Below are positions 1 through 6,814 of a DNA stretch of 8,660 bases, piece by piece (within the stretch, counting starts at the first letter, position 1; every line of letters begins with the position of its first letter). This DNA is from Rhodospirillaceae bacterium (GTDB taxonomy: Bacteria; Pseudomonadota; Alphaproteobacteria; UBA828): assembly GCA_028819955.1 (NCBI GenBank), contig JAPPKP010000362.1, forward strand, positions 1-8,660, read 5' to 3'. Below the pieces are notes generated by a model that saw only the letters and a list, made by a program, of their open reading frames with translations, was not told the origin of the DNA and ran no database searches. A program made the translations under genes and the position numbers.

Positions 1-453
1 TCGCCGATCGAGCACATCCTGGAAACCGGCAGCGGGGTCTGCCAGGACTACACCCACGTGATGATCGCCATCGCCCGCTCGTGGGGAATTCCGAGCCGCT
101 ACGTCTCGGGCTACCTGCACCGCGAAGGCGCGCCTGGCGAGCAGACGCCCGAGGGCGCGAGCCATGCCTGGGCGGAGTTCCTGCTCCCCGATCTCGGCTG
201 GTTCGGGATCGACCCCACCAACGACACCATCGCCGATCACCGCCACGTGCGCATCGCCGTGGGCCGCGACTACGCCGATGCGGCGCCGACGCGGGGCGCC
301 GTGTTCGGCGGGGGCGAATCCCGGCTCGACGTGGTGGTGAGGGTGGCCGAGGGCGGCGAGCCCGAGCCCGCCATCGCACCGCGCCCGGAGCGGCCGTTCC
401 TCAGCGACGCGACGCCCACCCCGGCGGTCCCGCAAGCCGGCACCGATCAGTAA
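1..453 (+). CDS. Transglutaminase-like cysteine peptidase, C-terminal part (5' end outside window)
   Basis: The frame is open from base 1 and ends at TAA 451-453, giving the last 150 residues. Seen: the active-site segment GSGVCQDYTHV with Cys at 40-42, SHAW with His at 163-165, and GIDPTND with Asp at 211-213. These are the Cys-His-Asp triad of the transglutaminase-like (TGc) fold, in the usual order and spacing. The following GRDYADAAPTRGAVFGGG segment is typical of bacterial proteins that pair an N-terminal transglutaminase-like domain with the TGc core. Such proteins are thought to act as peptidases or amidases, and in many genomes they lie beside alpha-E and circularly permuted ATP-grasp genes; those partners would be upstream and are not visible. 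The last ~35 residues are rich in Pro, Glu and Ala and look like a disordered tail. GTG at 58 and ATG at 61 are internal codons, since the catalytic Cys lies upstream of them. The substrate is unknown. Confidence 0.9.
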   Translation, partial: SPIEHILETGSGVCQDYTHVMIAIARSWGIPSRYVSGYLHREGAPGEQTPEGASHAWAEFLLPDLGWFGIDPTNDTIADHRHVRIAVGRDYADAAPTRGAVFGGGESRLDVVVRVAEGGEPEPAIAPRPERPFLSDATPTPAVPQAGTDQ

Positions 454-538
454 GCGTGGCGGGCGCCCGCGTTGTGGCACCGGGCGATCCCGACTACCTT
501 GAGGCGCAACGGCAAAGAGCCAGGCGGCCGATCGTTCC

Positions 539-1948
539 ATGCGCATTCCCGGCGTCGACAAGGCGACAGAAAACCTCTTCAAGTGGGCGGAGCGGGAGGA
601 ATGGGAGGGCCTGCGACTGGAGATTTACGACGCCCACATCGATCCTGCCGCCGACGCCCTGGACATGTCCGGAGACGACATCGCCGAGCTTCTCGGCGAC
701 AGCGCCTTCATGCTGCACGTCTTCATCACCGAAGATTTCCTTACTGCCCGCTTCGGCGAAGACGACCAACAGAACGTCATCGACGACTATCTCAAGCGGC
801 GCGGGTGGCGCGAAGCCGTTTCCGCCAGGCGCTACCTGGAGGCGCTGAGGGATTCCGTCGTCTCCCTCTACGAGATCGTCGACGTCGATCCGGGTCGGAG
901 CGTGACGGTGCGCGACCTGATCCTGGGCGGGGAGGCGGTGACGGTAAACGAGAAGCAGGGCTCGCAATCGCTCGCTCGCTGGGACCGCGTGGCGGCGCGC
1001 GTCGTCACCGTGAACGGGAGGGAGCACTTCACGGGCGGCATTCTGCGGTTTCGCCACGAGGCTTCGGAGGAGCTCTTGTCGGTCTTCGACGAGATGGCGG
1101 AGCGAATGCAAGAGGAGTTGCGCGAGGCAGCCGAAGAGACGGGCGACGATTCGCCGATTGAGCTGGAAGCGGTGCGGCGATTGATCGTTCTGGGACTGCC
1201 GTGCGCAACGGTATTCTCGGAGCACTGGACGATCGACACGATCACTCGGCTCCGGGCTCCCCTGCCGGAGCTTCGCAACAGCGACAACGAGGCGATCGTC
1301 TTCTCCGAAGTGCGCTTTCCCGTCACGGGAGACGAGGCGAGGGTGGCCGCAGTGCTCGACGGGATCGAGGCGTTGGAGAGGGAGGAGGAGGGCGACGAAG
1401 CGCGCTGGGCCTGGCTGGCACCGGGTTCTCCGTTCGAGCGGAGGAATCGGGCACGCGAGGAACCTCCGGCGGCCGAAGCGGAGGACACCACCTTCATGAC
1501 GTCGCTCGGCGCCGCCACGTTGGCGAGCGGTGCGCTGGTTCTCGCCGTCAATTCCCGGGAACGGGCCGAGCGGGGGCGGGACCTGCTGGAGTCCAGTCTG
1601 GGCGACCTGGTGGGGAGCCCGCTGATCTCACACCAGGATCCGGAGCAGGCGATGGCGCAGTTCGCCGGGCAACCGGAGGACGAGCCCGAGATTCCGCCCG
1701 AGGAGGCGGCGTGGATCGTCCATGCCTACCTCGACAAGCATTACCGCCGCACCCTGGACGAACCGATTCCCATGCTGGACGGCAAGACCCCGCGCCAGGC
1801 CGCGGCGACGACGGAGGGCCGTGCACAGGCGATAGACTGGCTCAAGCACCTGGAGAACGAGGAGCAGCACCGCGCCGCGCAGCAGGGCGAGGAGCCCTAC
1901 GACACCGCCTGGATTTGGCGCGAGCTGGGGATCGAGGCGCCGCGGTAA
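539..1948 (+). CDS. Uncharacterised 469-residue protein with DUF2384-like (MbcA/ParS/Xre) C-terminal segment
   Basis: I do not recognise a proven function. The protein is acidic and soluble, with no signal peptide or membrane segment. Residues 77-160 carry a compact conserved-looking block (DDYLKRRGWRE, VVSLYEIVDVDPGRSVTVRD, then a basic-aromatic LARWDRVAARVV stretch) that I recall from a widespread family of hypothetical proteins. Residues 185-215 and 275-290 are Glu-rich helices. Residues 320-355 contain LVLAVNSRERAERGRDLLES. Residues 390-440 (AYLDKHYRRTLDEPIPMLDG, then KTPRQAA) resemble the toxin-binding domain of MbcA/ParS/Xre antitoxins, also found in multidomain proteins without an obvious toxin partner. 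No SEC-C cysteine cluster is visible. ATG 539 is the first good start; upstream only a weak AGGCGG (522-527) serves as ribosome site. The gap of 85 bases from the previous gene suggests a separate unit. Coding is well supported by codon-position bias; function is open. Confidence 0.85.
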   Translation: MRIPGVDKATENLFKWAEREEWEGLRLEIYDAHIDPAADALDMSGDDIAELLGDSAFMLHVFITEDFLTARFGEDDQQNVIDDYLKRRGWREAVSARRYLEALRDSVVSLYEIVDVDPGRSVTVRDLILGGEAVTVNEKQGSQSLARWDRVAARVVTVNGREHFTGGILRFRHEASEELLSVFDEMAERMQEELREAAEETGDDSPIELEAVRRLIVLGLPCATVFSEHWTIDTITRLRAPLPELRNSDNEAIVFSEVRFPVTGDEARVAAVLDGIEALEREEEGDEARWAWLAPGSPFERRNRAREEPPAAEAEDTTFMTSLGAATLASGALVLAVNSRERAERGRDLLESSLGDLVGSPLISHQDPEQAMAQFAGQPEDEPEIPPEEAAWIVHAYLDKHYRRTLDEPIPMLDGKTPRQAAATTEGRAQAIDWLKHLENEEQHRAAQQGEEPYDTAWIWRELGIEAPR

Positions 1949-1992
1949 GGCGCTTCGGCTTTACACGGAAACGCCCTCGCGAATCGCTCTAT

Positions 1993-2024
1993 CGCGACGC
2001 GTCGCGGATGGGTTCCGCGATGCG
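1993..2024 (+). terminator. GC-rich palindrome and stem-loop after the 469-residue gene; possible terminator without a U-tract
   Basis: Two overlapping dyads are visible. Bases 1993-2006 form a perfect 14-base palindrome, CGCGACGCGTCGCG. Bases 1998-2008 (CGCGTCGCGGA) can pair with 2014-2024 (TCCGCGATGCG) across the loop TGGGT, giving 11 pairs with one G-U. The stem starts 50 bases after the stop codon at 1948. No run of T follows, so a classic intrinsic terminator is not shown; GC-rich bacteria do use such U-less stems or leave them as mRNA 3'-end stabilisers. The dyad could instead be a protein-binding site. Confidence 0.4.
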
Positions 2025-2198
2025 CGCGCGGAGGCCGTGCAGTGGGCCCTCGATGCCGTCGCGGTCGACCACCGAGCCGGCGAGCAATACCGGAGCCAAG
2101 CGCAGTTCACAATTGTTCCTTATCGGGTGAAGAAGAGCGATCCGATTCACGCGGCGCGAAGGGTCCTGCGTCGACTCGGGGGCCTCGATGTCCGTTGA
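2001..2198 (+). other. Weak candidate small ORF or decayed gene remnant
   Basis: The frame read from 2001 to TGA 2196-2198 has a composition like that of coding DNA: G-rich first positions and mostly G/C third positions, particularly 2001-2120. The translation begins VADGFRDARAEAVQWALD and ends RRVLRRLGGLDVR. The only in-frame start I found is GTG at 2037, giving 53 residues, and its GGAGG (2030-2034) is only two bases away, closer than normal. I do not recognise the peptide. The frame is open further upstream into the preceding gene, so this may be the 3' remnant of a lost gene. A 78-codon minus-strand frame (2225 to 1989) is codon-aligned with it, so one of the two may simply mirror the other. 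Confidence 0.2.
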
Positions 2199-2230
2199 GG
2201 CTGTCTTGCCACGATCCTGTGCCATAGTGA

Positions 2231-2261
2231 TTCGCCGGTCGTCTCGAGTCGATCCGGCGAA
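2231..2261. promoter_or_regulatory. Perfect 8-bp inverted repeat upstream of oppA
   Basis: TTCGCCGG (2231-2238) is repeated in inverted orientation as CCGGCGAA (2254-2261), with 15 bases between that include the palindrome CTCGAG (2243-2248). It ends 30 bases before the oppA GTG. Position and symmetry fit either a dimeric repressor or activator site or a leader hairpin in the opp mRNA. I cannot name a regulator. Confidence 0.4.
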
Positions 2262-2277
2262 AGCCACACCCCGCGAG

Positions 2278-2283
2278 AAAGGA
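2278..2283 (+). promoter_or_regulatory. Ribosome binding site of oppA
   Basis: AAAGGA lies eight bases before GTG 2292, the normal spacing. It supports the GTG start, which also gives a complete signal peptide. A second AGGA at 2286-2289 is too close to the start to be the main site. Confidence 0.6.
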
Positions 2284-2291
2284 TCAGGACA

Positions 2292-3935
2292 GTGGGAACA
2301 TCGCGACTCACCCTGTTCGCACCCTGGAGGCTGGCAGCTGTTGCCATTGCGCTCACCCTGGGCCTCGCCGCGCAGGCAGAGGCGGCGGGAACCCATCCGG
2401 TGACGGGCGAGGCGCTGGCAGACGACCAGACCTTCACCTACCGCCTGCTCGACCAGTTCCCCACGCTCGACCCGCAGCTGAACCAGGACGTGTCCGGGTT
2501 CCATGTCATCCGCGACCTCTTCGAGGGCCTGCTGAGCCAGGATGGGGACGGCAACCTGGTGCCGGGCGTGGCCACGGGCTACGCGGCGTCGGACAACAAC
2601 ACGACCTACACGTTTACGCTGCGCCCGGAGGCCACGTGGTCGAACGGCGATCCCGTGACCGCGCACGACTTCGTCTACGCCTGGCGGCGCGCAGTCGATC
2701 CCGCCACCGCCTCGCCCTACGCCTGGTACGTGGAGCTCACCCAGATCGTGAACGCCAAGGAGATCCTGGCGGGCGAGAAGCCGACCGCCGAGCTGGGCGT
2801 GAGAGCGGTCGACGATCACACCCTGGAGGTGAAGCTCAACCAGCCCCTGCCCTACTTCCCGGCGATGACCACGTATGCCGCGCTCTTTCCCACCCACCAG
2901 GCGACCATCGAGGCCCACGGGACGAAGTGGACCGCGCCGGAGAACATCGTCTCCAACGGGGCCTACGTGCTCGATGAGGTGGTGCTGAACGAGTTCCACA
3001 CGCGGGTGAAGAGCCCGACGTACTGGGGCGCAGACGGCGTCGTCATCGAGAGGGTGACGGGCCTGGTCATCAACGACGTCAACCAGGCTCTGACCCGCTA
3101 TCGAGCCGGCGAGCTCGACCATCTGGAGCCGTTGCCGTCGGGGCAGTTTCCCGCGCTCAAGGAGGAGCTTCCCGACGAGGCGACGAGCGTGCCCCGCCTC
3201 TGCTCCTACTACTACGCCCTCAACCACACCGAGAGCGGCAATGCGGCGCTGCATGACGTGCGCGTGCGCCAGGCGCTGAGCATGGCCATCGACCGCGACG
3301 TGATCGTGAACCAGCTGCTCAAGGGCGGCCAGTGGCCCGCCTACAACTTCACCCACCGCAAGACCGCCGGCTTCACCATGCCGGAGATCGCCTACGGCCA
3401 GCTGAGCCAGGCGGAGCGGGACGCCGAGGCCAGGCGGCTGATGGCGGAGTCGGGCGCGGAGGGGCTCACGCTCAAGCTGATCTACAACACCTCGGAGGCC
3501 CACAAGCAGATCGCCACCGTGGTCAGCCAGATGTGGAAGCAGAAGCTCGGCGTCGCCACTGAGCTCGCGAACTTCGAGTGGAAGACCTACATCAACCTGC
3601 GCAAGGCGCAGGAGTTCGACCTGGCGCGCTCCGGCTGGTGCGGCGACTACAACGAGGCTTCGACCTTCCTCGATCTGCTCACCACCACCCATGGGGCGAA
3701 CGACGGCAAGTACTCGAACCCCAGGGTGGACGAGCTGATGAGCGCATCCAAGACCGCCGAGGACCCGGGCCCGATCTATGCCGAGGTCGAGCAGATCCTG
3801 GCCGAGGACATGGCCATCATCCCGATCTACCACTATGCGAACACGTTCCTGCTCTCCAGCGACATCAAGGGCTGGCCTTACAACAACGTGGAGAACAACT
3901 GGTATTCCAGGAACCTCTACCGCATCGCCAAGTGA
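2292..3935 (+). CDS. oppA: Periplasmic oligopeptide-binding protein OppA
   Basis: This is the substrate-binding component of the oligopeptide ABC importer (547 residues; the E. coli protein has 543). Residues 1-31 form a Sec signal peptide: basic start, hydrophobic core AAVAIALTLGLAA, and a cleavage site near AEA-AG. It lacks a lipobox cysteine, so it should be a free periplasmic protein. The mature part is a family 5 solute-binding protein: TFTYRLLDQFPTLDPQLNQD, ATWSNGDPVTAHDFVYAWRR, IVSNGAYVLDE and DVRVRQALSMAIDRD follow the family pattern. Cys304 (in RLCSYYYALNH) and Cys450 (in SGWCGDYNEA) match the disulphide pair known in enterobacterial OppA, and Asp452 matches the residue that pairs with the peptide N-terminus. 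The start is GTG with a good ribosome site. A strong stem-loop follows the gene and probably sets its mRNA level above that of the permease genes. Closely related binding proteins can carry murein peptides (MppA), but the linked oppBCDF favours OppA. Confidence 0.95.
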   Translation: MGTSRLTLFAPWRLAAVAIALTLGLAAQAEAAGTHPVTGEALADDQTFTYRLLDQFPTLDPQLNQDVSGFHVIRDLFEGLLSQDGDGNLVPGVATGYAASDNNTTYTFTLRPEATWSNGDPVTAHDFVYAWRRAVDPATASPYAWYVELTQIVNAKEILAGEKPTAELGVRAVDDHTLEVKLNQPLPYFPAMTTYAALFPTHQATIEAHGTKWTAPENIVSNGAYVLDEVVLNEFHTRVKSPTYWGADGVVIERVTGLVINDVNQALTRYRAGELDHLEPLPSGQFPALKEELPDEATSVPRLCSYYYALNHTESGNAALHDVRVRQALSMAIDRDVIVNQLLKGGQWPAYNFTHRKTAGFTMPEIAYGQLSQAERDAEARRLMAESGAEGLTLKLIYNTSEAHKQIATVVSQMWKQKLGVATELANFEWKTYINLRKAQEFDLARSGWCGDYNEASTFLDLLTTTHGANDGKYSNPRVDELMSASKTAEDPGPIYAEVEQILAEDMAIIPIYHYANTFLLSSDIKGWPYNNVENNWYSRNLYRIAK

Positions 3936-3945
3936 GTGACGCCTT

Positions 3946-3978
3946 GCAACGGCGGCACGCTTGCGCGTGCCGCGTTGC
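3946..3978 (+). promoter_or_regulatory. oppA-oppB intercistronic stem-loop
   Basis: GCAAC (3946-3950) pairs with GTTGC (3974-3978) and GCGGCACGC (3952-3960) pairs with GCGTGCCGC (3965-3973), around the four-base loop TTGC (3961-3964), with one bulged G at 3951. This gives 14 Watson-Crick pairs. No T-run follows. The stem begins 10 bases after the oppA stop and ends three bases before the oppB ATG, so it covers the space where an oppB ribosome site would lie. Hairpins after the binding-protein gene of ABC importers are known to protect its mRNA or to reduce read-through; that role here is inferred. Confidence 0.75.
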
Positions 3979-3981
3979 CGG

Positions 3982-4905
3982 ATGATCTACTATTTCCTCA
4001 AGCGTCTCGCCGTCGCGATCCCGACGCTGCTGATTCTCATCGTCGTTTCCTATGTGCTGATGTACGCCGCACCGGGCGGGCCGTTCGACACCGAACGCAC
4101 CCTGCCGCCCGAGGTCATGGCCAACTTGCAGGCCAAGTACGGCCTCGACCAGCCGCTGGTCGTGCAGATCTGGCGCTACGTCGTCTCCATCGTGACCGAA
4201 TTCGATTTCGGCCCTTCGTTCCAGTACACCGACCAGACGGTCAACGAGATCATCCGCCAGGGCTTTCCCGTGACGCTCACCTATGGCGGCTGGTCGTTCC
4301 TCGCAGCCGTCCTGGTGGGGGTCTCGCTCGGCATCGCCGCGGCCGTCTACCACAACACCGTGCTCGATTATCTGGCGGTGGGGGTCTCCATCGGCGCGCA
4401 GGTGCTGCCGAACTTCGTGCTGGCGCCGATCCTCACGCTGATCTTCACGCTCTGGCTCAACTGGCTCCCCGGCGGCGGCTGGCAGGGCGGGCACTGGCCC
4501 TACGTCATCATGCCGGTGATCGCGCTCTCGACGTCGTTCATGGCGTCCATCGCGCGCATCACGCGCTCCTCCATGCTGGAGGTGCTGAACGCGGGCTTCA
4601 TCCGCACCGCCCGCGCCAAGGGCCTCTCCATGCGGCGCATCGTGTTCCGTCATGCGCTGAAGCCGACGCTGCTGCCGGTGATCTCGTTCCTGGGGCCTGC
4701 GTTCGTCGGCATGATTACCGGCTCGGTGGTGATCGACGTCTTCTTCGCGACCGGCGGGATCGGGCAGTTCTTCGTGAACTCGGCGCTCAACCGCGACTAC
4801 CCGGTGATCATGGGAGTCACCATCCTGGCAGGCGCGCTCACCATCCTCTTCAACCTGGCGGTCGATCTGCTCTACGCCTGGATCGACCCCAGAATCCGGT
4901 ACTGA
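3982..4905 (+). CDS. oppB: Oligopeptide ABC transporter permease OppB
   Basis: This is one of the two inner-membrane channel subunits (307 residues from ATG 3982; E. coli OppB has 306). The start was chosen because MIYYFLKRLAVAIPTL aligns end to end with the known OppB N-terminus. An upstream TTG at 3961 would add seven residues but sits in the loop of the intercistronic hairpin. Residues 7-29 form the first membrane helix, followed by the periplasmic signature TERTLPPEVMANLQAKYGL at 38-56. Further helices lie at about 103-125, 135-160, 173-190, 229-250 and 275-300. The cytoplasmic EAA-type loop (RTARAKGLSMRRIVFRHALK, about 208-227) docks onto the ATPases. No convincing ribosome site precedes the ATG, and the hairpin ends three bases upstream, so translation may depend on coupling or unfolding. 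One base separates it from oppC. Confidence 0.95.
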   Translation: MIYYFLKRLAVAIPTLLILIVVSYVLMYAAPGGPFDTERTLPPEVMANLQAKYGLDQPLVVQIWRYVVSIVTEFDFGPSFQYTDQTVNEIIRQGFPVTLTYGGWSFLAAVLVGVSLGIAAAVYHNTVLDYLAVGVSIGAQVLPNFVLAPILTLIFTLWLNWLPGGGWQGGHWPYVIMPVIALSTSFMASIARITRSSMLEVLNAGFIRTARAKGLSMRRIVFRHALKPTLLPVISFLGPAFVGMITGSVVIDVFFATGGIGQFFVNSALNRDYPVIMGVTILAGALTILFNLAVDLLYAWIDPRIRY

Positions 4906-4906
4906 C

Positions 4907-5842
4907 GTGTCGCCCCTCATCTTCGGACGACGCGCGGTCCGGGCGCTGGCCGCCGCCGATGCCGAGAGCGCGGCCGGCGGCCGCTCGCTCTGGCACGACG
5001 CCCGCAGCCGCTTCTTCCGCAACCGCGCGGCCGTGGCGAGCCTCGTCGTCCTGGTACTGGTGGCGGCCTTCGCCATCTTCGGCGACCTGATGGCGTCGTG
5101 GTCCAACGAGGAAATCGACTGGTCGATCCTGGGCAGCGTGGCGGAGGAAGGCGCGCCCTCGGTCGCCAACGGCCACTACTTCGGGGTGGACGAGCTCGGC
5201 CGGGATCTCTTCGCGCGCACGGTCCAGGGCACCCGCATATCGCTGATGGTCGGCATCGTCGGCGCGCTGATCTCGGTGGTGGTGGGGACGCTCTACGGCG
5301 CCACGGCGGGCTACTTCGGCGGCAAGCTCGACGGCGCGATGATGCGCATTGTCGACGTGATGATGGCCATTCCCTACATGTTCGTGCTGATCCTGTTCAT
5401 GGTCGTGTTCGGGCGCTCGATTCTCGTACTCTTCATCGGCATCGGGCTGATCAGCTGGCTCGACATGGCGCGGATCGCGCGCGGGCAGACGCTCAGCATC
5501 AAGAACCGGGAATTCGTCGAGGCCGCCGTGGCGATCGGGGTCCGGCCGGGCAGGATCATCCTGCGCCACATCATCCCCAACCTGCTGGGCGTGGTGATCG
5601 TCTACGCCACGCTGCTGGTGCCCTCGATGATCGTCTACGAGAGCTTCATCAGCTTCCTCGGCCTCGGCGTGCAGGAGCCCGACACGAGCTGGGGCGCGCT
5701 GATCAACGACGGCGCGAGCCAGATGCAGTACGGCACGCTGTGGCAGCTGCTTTTCCCGCTCTTCTTCTTCGTGGTCACGCTGTTCTCGTTCTTCTTCCTG
5801 GGCGACGGGCTGCGCGATGCGCTCGATCCGAAGGACCGCTGA
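4907..5842 (+). CDS. oppC: Oligopeptide ABC transporter permease OppC
   Basis: This is the second channel subunit, partner of OppB (311 residues; E. coli OppC has 302). The cytoplasmic N-terminus contains GRSLWHDARSRFFRNRAAVA (25-44), as in OppC proteins. Helices lie at about 44-62, 110-136, 153-183, 226-248 and 279-299. The HYFGVDELGRDLFART element (90-105) is the family signature between the first two helices. The EAA loop is at 202-221 (EFVEAAVAIGVRPGRIILRH). The C-terminus GDGLRDALDPKDR is the typical OppC ending. The start is GTG one base after the oppB stop, with no clear Shine-Dalgarno sequence, which implies translational coupling. Confidence 0.95.
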   Translation: MSPLIFGRRAVRALAAADAESAAGGRSLWHDARSRFFRNRAAVASLVVLVLVAAFAIFGDLMASWSNEEIDWSILGSVAEEGAPSVANGHYFGVDELGRDLFARTVQGTRISLMVGIVGALISVVVGTLYGATAGYFGGKLDGAMMRIVDVMMAIPYMFVLILFMVVFGRSILVLFIGIGLISWLDMARIARGQTLSIKNREFVEAAVAIGVRPGRIILRHIIPNLLGVVIVYATLLVPSMIVYESFISFLGLGVQEPDTSWGALINDGASQMQYGTLWQLLFPLFFFVVTLFSFFFLGDGLRDALDPKDR

Positions 5843-5845
5843 GCC

Positions 5846-6814
5846 GTGGCGCTGCTCCGCGTGCGCGACCTGCGCGTGACCTTCGAGACCGGCGACGGCA
5901 CGGTGAACGCCGTGAACGGCGTGGACCTGACCGTGGACGCGGGCCAGTCGCTCGCGGTCGTGGGCGAGAGCGGCTCCGGCAAGAGCCAGATCATGTACGC
6001 CATCATGGGGCTGCTCGCGCGGAACGGGGCTGCCGCCGGCTCGGTCGCGTTCGACGGCACCGAGATTCTCGGCCTCGACGAGGCGGCGCTGAACCGCATC
6101 CGCTCCAGCCAGATCGCGATGATCTTTCAGGAGCCCATGACCTCGCTCAATCCCTACATGCGGATCTCGACCCAGATGATCGAGGTGCTGACGCTGCACA
6201 AGGGCATGAGCCGGCGCGATGCGCTCGCGGAATCGGTGCGCCTGCTGGAGGCGATGGAGGTGCCGGAGGCGAAGACGCGCATCGGCATGTACCCGCACGA
6301 GTTCTCGGGCGGGATGCTGCAGCGGGTGCTGATCGCGATGGCGCTGCTCTGCCGCCCTCGCCTGCTGATCGCCGACGAGCCGACCACGGCGCTGGACGCC
6401 ACCGTGCGGGGCCAGATCATGCGCCTGCTGGCGGACGTGCGGGCGACCTTCGATACCGCCGTCATCCTGGTGACGCACGACGTGGGTGTCGTCGCGGGGA
6501 ACTGCGACGAGATGCTCGTGCTCTACGGCGGCCGGGTGATGGAGAGCGGACCGGTGGCACGCCTCTTCGCGGCACCGCGCCATCCCTACACCCGGGGCCT
6601 GCTGGAGGCCGTGCCGCGCCTCGACCGGGACGACGAGAGGCTGCGCGCCATCCCGGGCGATCCGCTCAGCATGAACCTGCTGCCCGCCGGCTGCCCCTTC
6701 GCCGCACGCTGCCCGCAGGTGGAAGACATCTGTCATCGGGAGCGCCCTGAGGGCACGCGACCCGCGCCTGACCGGCTGGTCGCCTGCCACCGGCCCCTGG
6801 AAGGCGCGGCATGA
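5846..6814 (+). CDS. oppD: Oligopeptide ABC transporter ATPase OppD
   Basis: This is a cytoplasmic ATPase driving peptide import (322 residues). Walker A GESGSGKSQ lies at 40-48; Gln instead of Thr at its end is normal for OppD. The Q-loop Gln is at 95 (FQEPMTSLNPYM), the ABC signature at 154-158 (SGGML), Walker B LLIADE at 173-178 and the switch His at 211. The signature reads SGGMLQR where enterobacterial OppD has SGGMRQR. The C-terminal oligopeptide-transporter extension starts at RHPYTRGLLEAVP (245-257) and has Cys at 283, 289, 296 and 314, an arrangement linked in this family to an iron-sulphur cluster. The start is GTG, three bases after the oppC stop, with AAGGA at 5831-5835 inside the oppC end. 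It overlaps oppF by four bases. Confidence 0.95.
   Translation: MALLRVRDLRVTFETGDGTVNAVNGVDLTVDAGQSLAVVGESGSGKSQIMYAIMGLLARNGAAAGSVAFDGTEILGLDEAALNRIRSSQIAMIFQEPMTSLNPYMRISTQMIEVLTLHKGMSRRDALAESVRLLEAMEVPEAKTRIGMYPHEFSGGMLQRVLIAMALLCRPRLLIADEPTTALDATVRGQIMRLLADVRATFDTAVILVTHDVGVVAGNCDEMLVLYGGRVMESGPVARLFAAPRHPYTRGLLEAVPRLDRDDERLRAIPGDPLSMNLLPAGCPFAARCPQVEDICHRERPEGTRPAPDRLVACHRPLEGAA

Larger units (their letters stand above)
1949..2291. other. 343-base intergenic region upstream of oppA
   Basis: This gap separates the uncharacterised gene from oppA. It holds GC-rich palindromes near its left end (1993-2024), an open but start-poor reading frame (2001-2198), an inverted repeat (2231-2261) and the oppA ribosome site (2278-2283). 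I found no pair of -35 and -10 hexamers good enough to call the oppA promoter; the best -10-like word is CATAGT at 2223-2228, which lacks a well-spaced -35. The region is visibly less GC-rich than the genes around it between about 2100 and 2260, as expected of a promoter region. Confidence 0.7.

Noticed and set aside
459..470. Perfect palindrome GCGGGCGCCCGC just after the transglutaminase stop
   Set aside because: With a realistic loop only four pairs remain and no T-run follows, so a terminator call is not justified.
475..489. TGGCAC resembling a sigma54 -24 element
   Set aside because: The matching -12 TTGC element is absent at the required distance (GATC is there instead).
472..500. TTGTGG and TACCTT with 17-base spacing upstream of the 469-residue gene
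   Set aside because: Each hexamer matches only three of six consensus bases, which is no better than chance.
2206..2228. TTGCCA and CATAGT as an oppA promoter
   Set aside because: The spacer is 11 bases, too short for a sigma70 promoter, and no better -35 fits CATAGT.
1989..3833. 614-codon open frame on the minus strand
   Set aside because: It is codon-aligned antisense to oppA, whose protein matches a known family throughout. Long mirror frames are expected in GC-rich genes, and its Arg/Val/Leu/Gly-rich translation shows no domain.
3961..3981. TTG at 3961 as the oppB start
   Set aside because: The added residues (MRVPRCR) are not part of the family and the codon is in the hairpin loop; ATG 3982 matches the known OppB N-terminus.
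3865..5169. 434-codon open frame on the minus strand
   Set aside because: It is antisense to oppB and the start of oppC and its translation is dominated by Arg, Asp, Glu and His without recognisable motifs.
4850..6790. 646-codon open frame on the minus strand
   Set aside because: It lies antisense to oppC and oppD; the translation is a His/Arg/Asp/Glu-rich low-complexity sequence typical of shadows of GC-rich genes.
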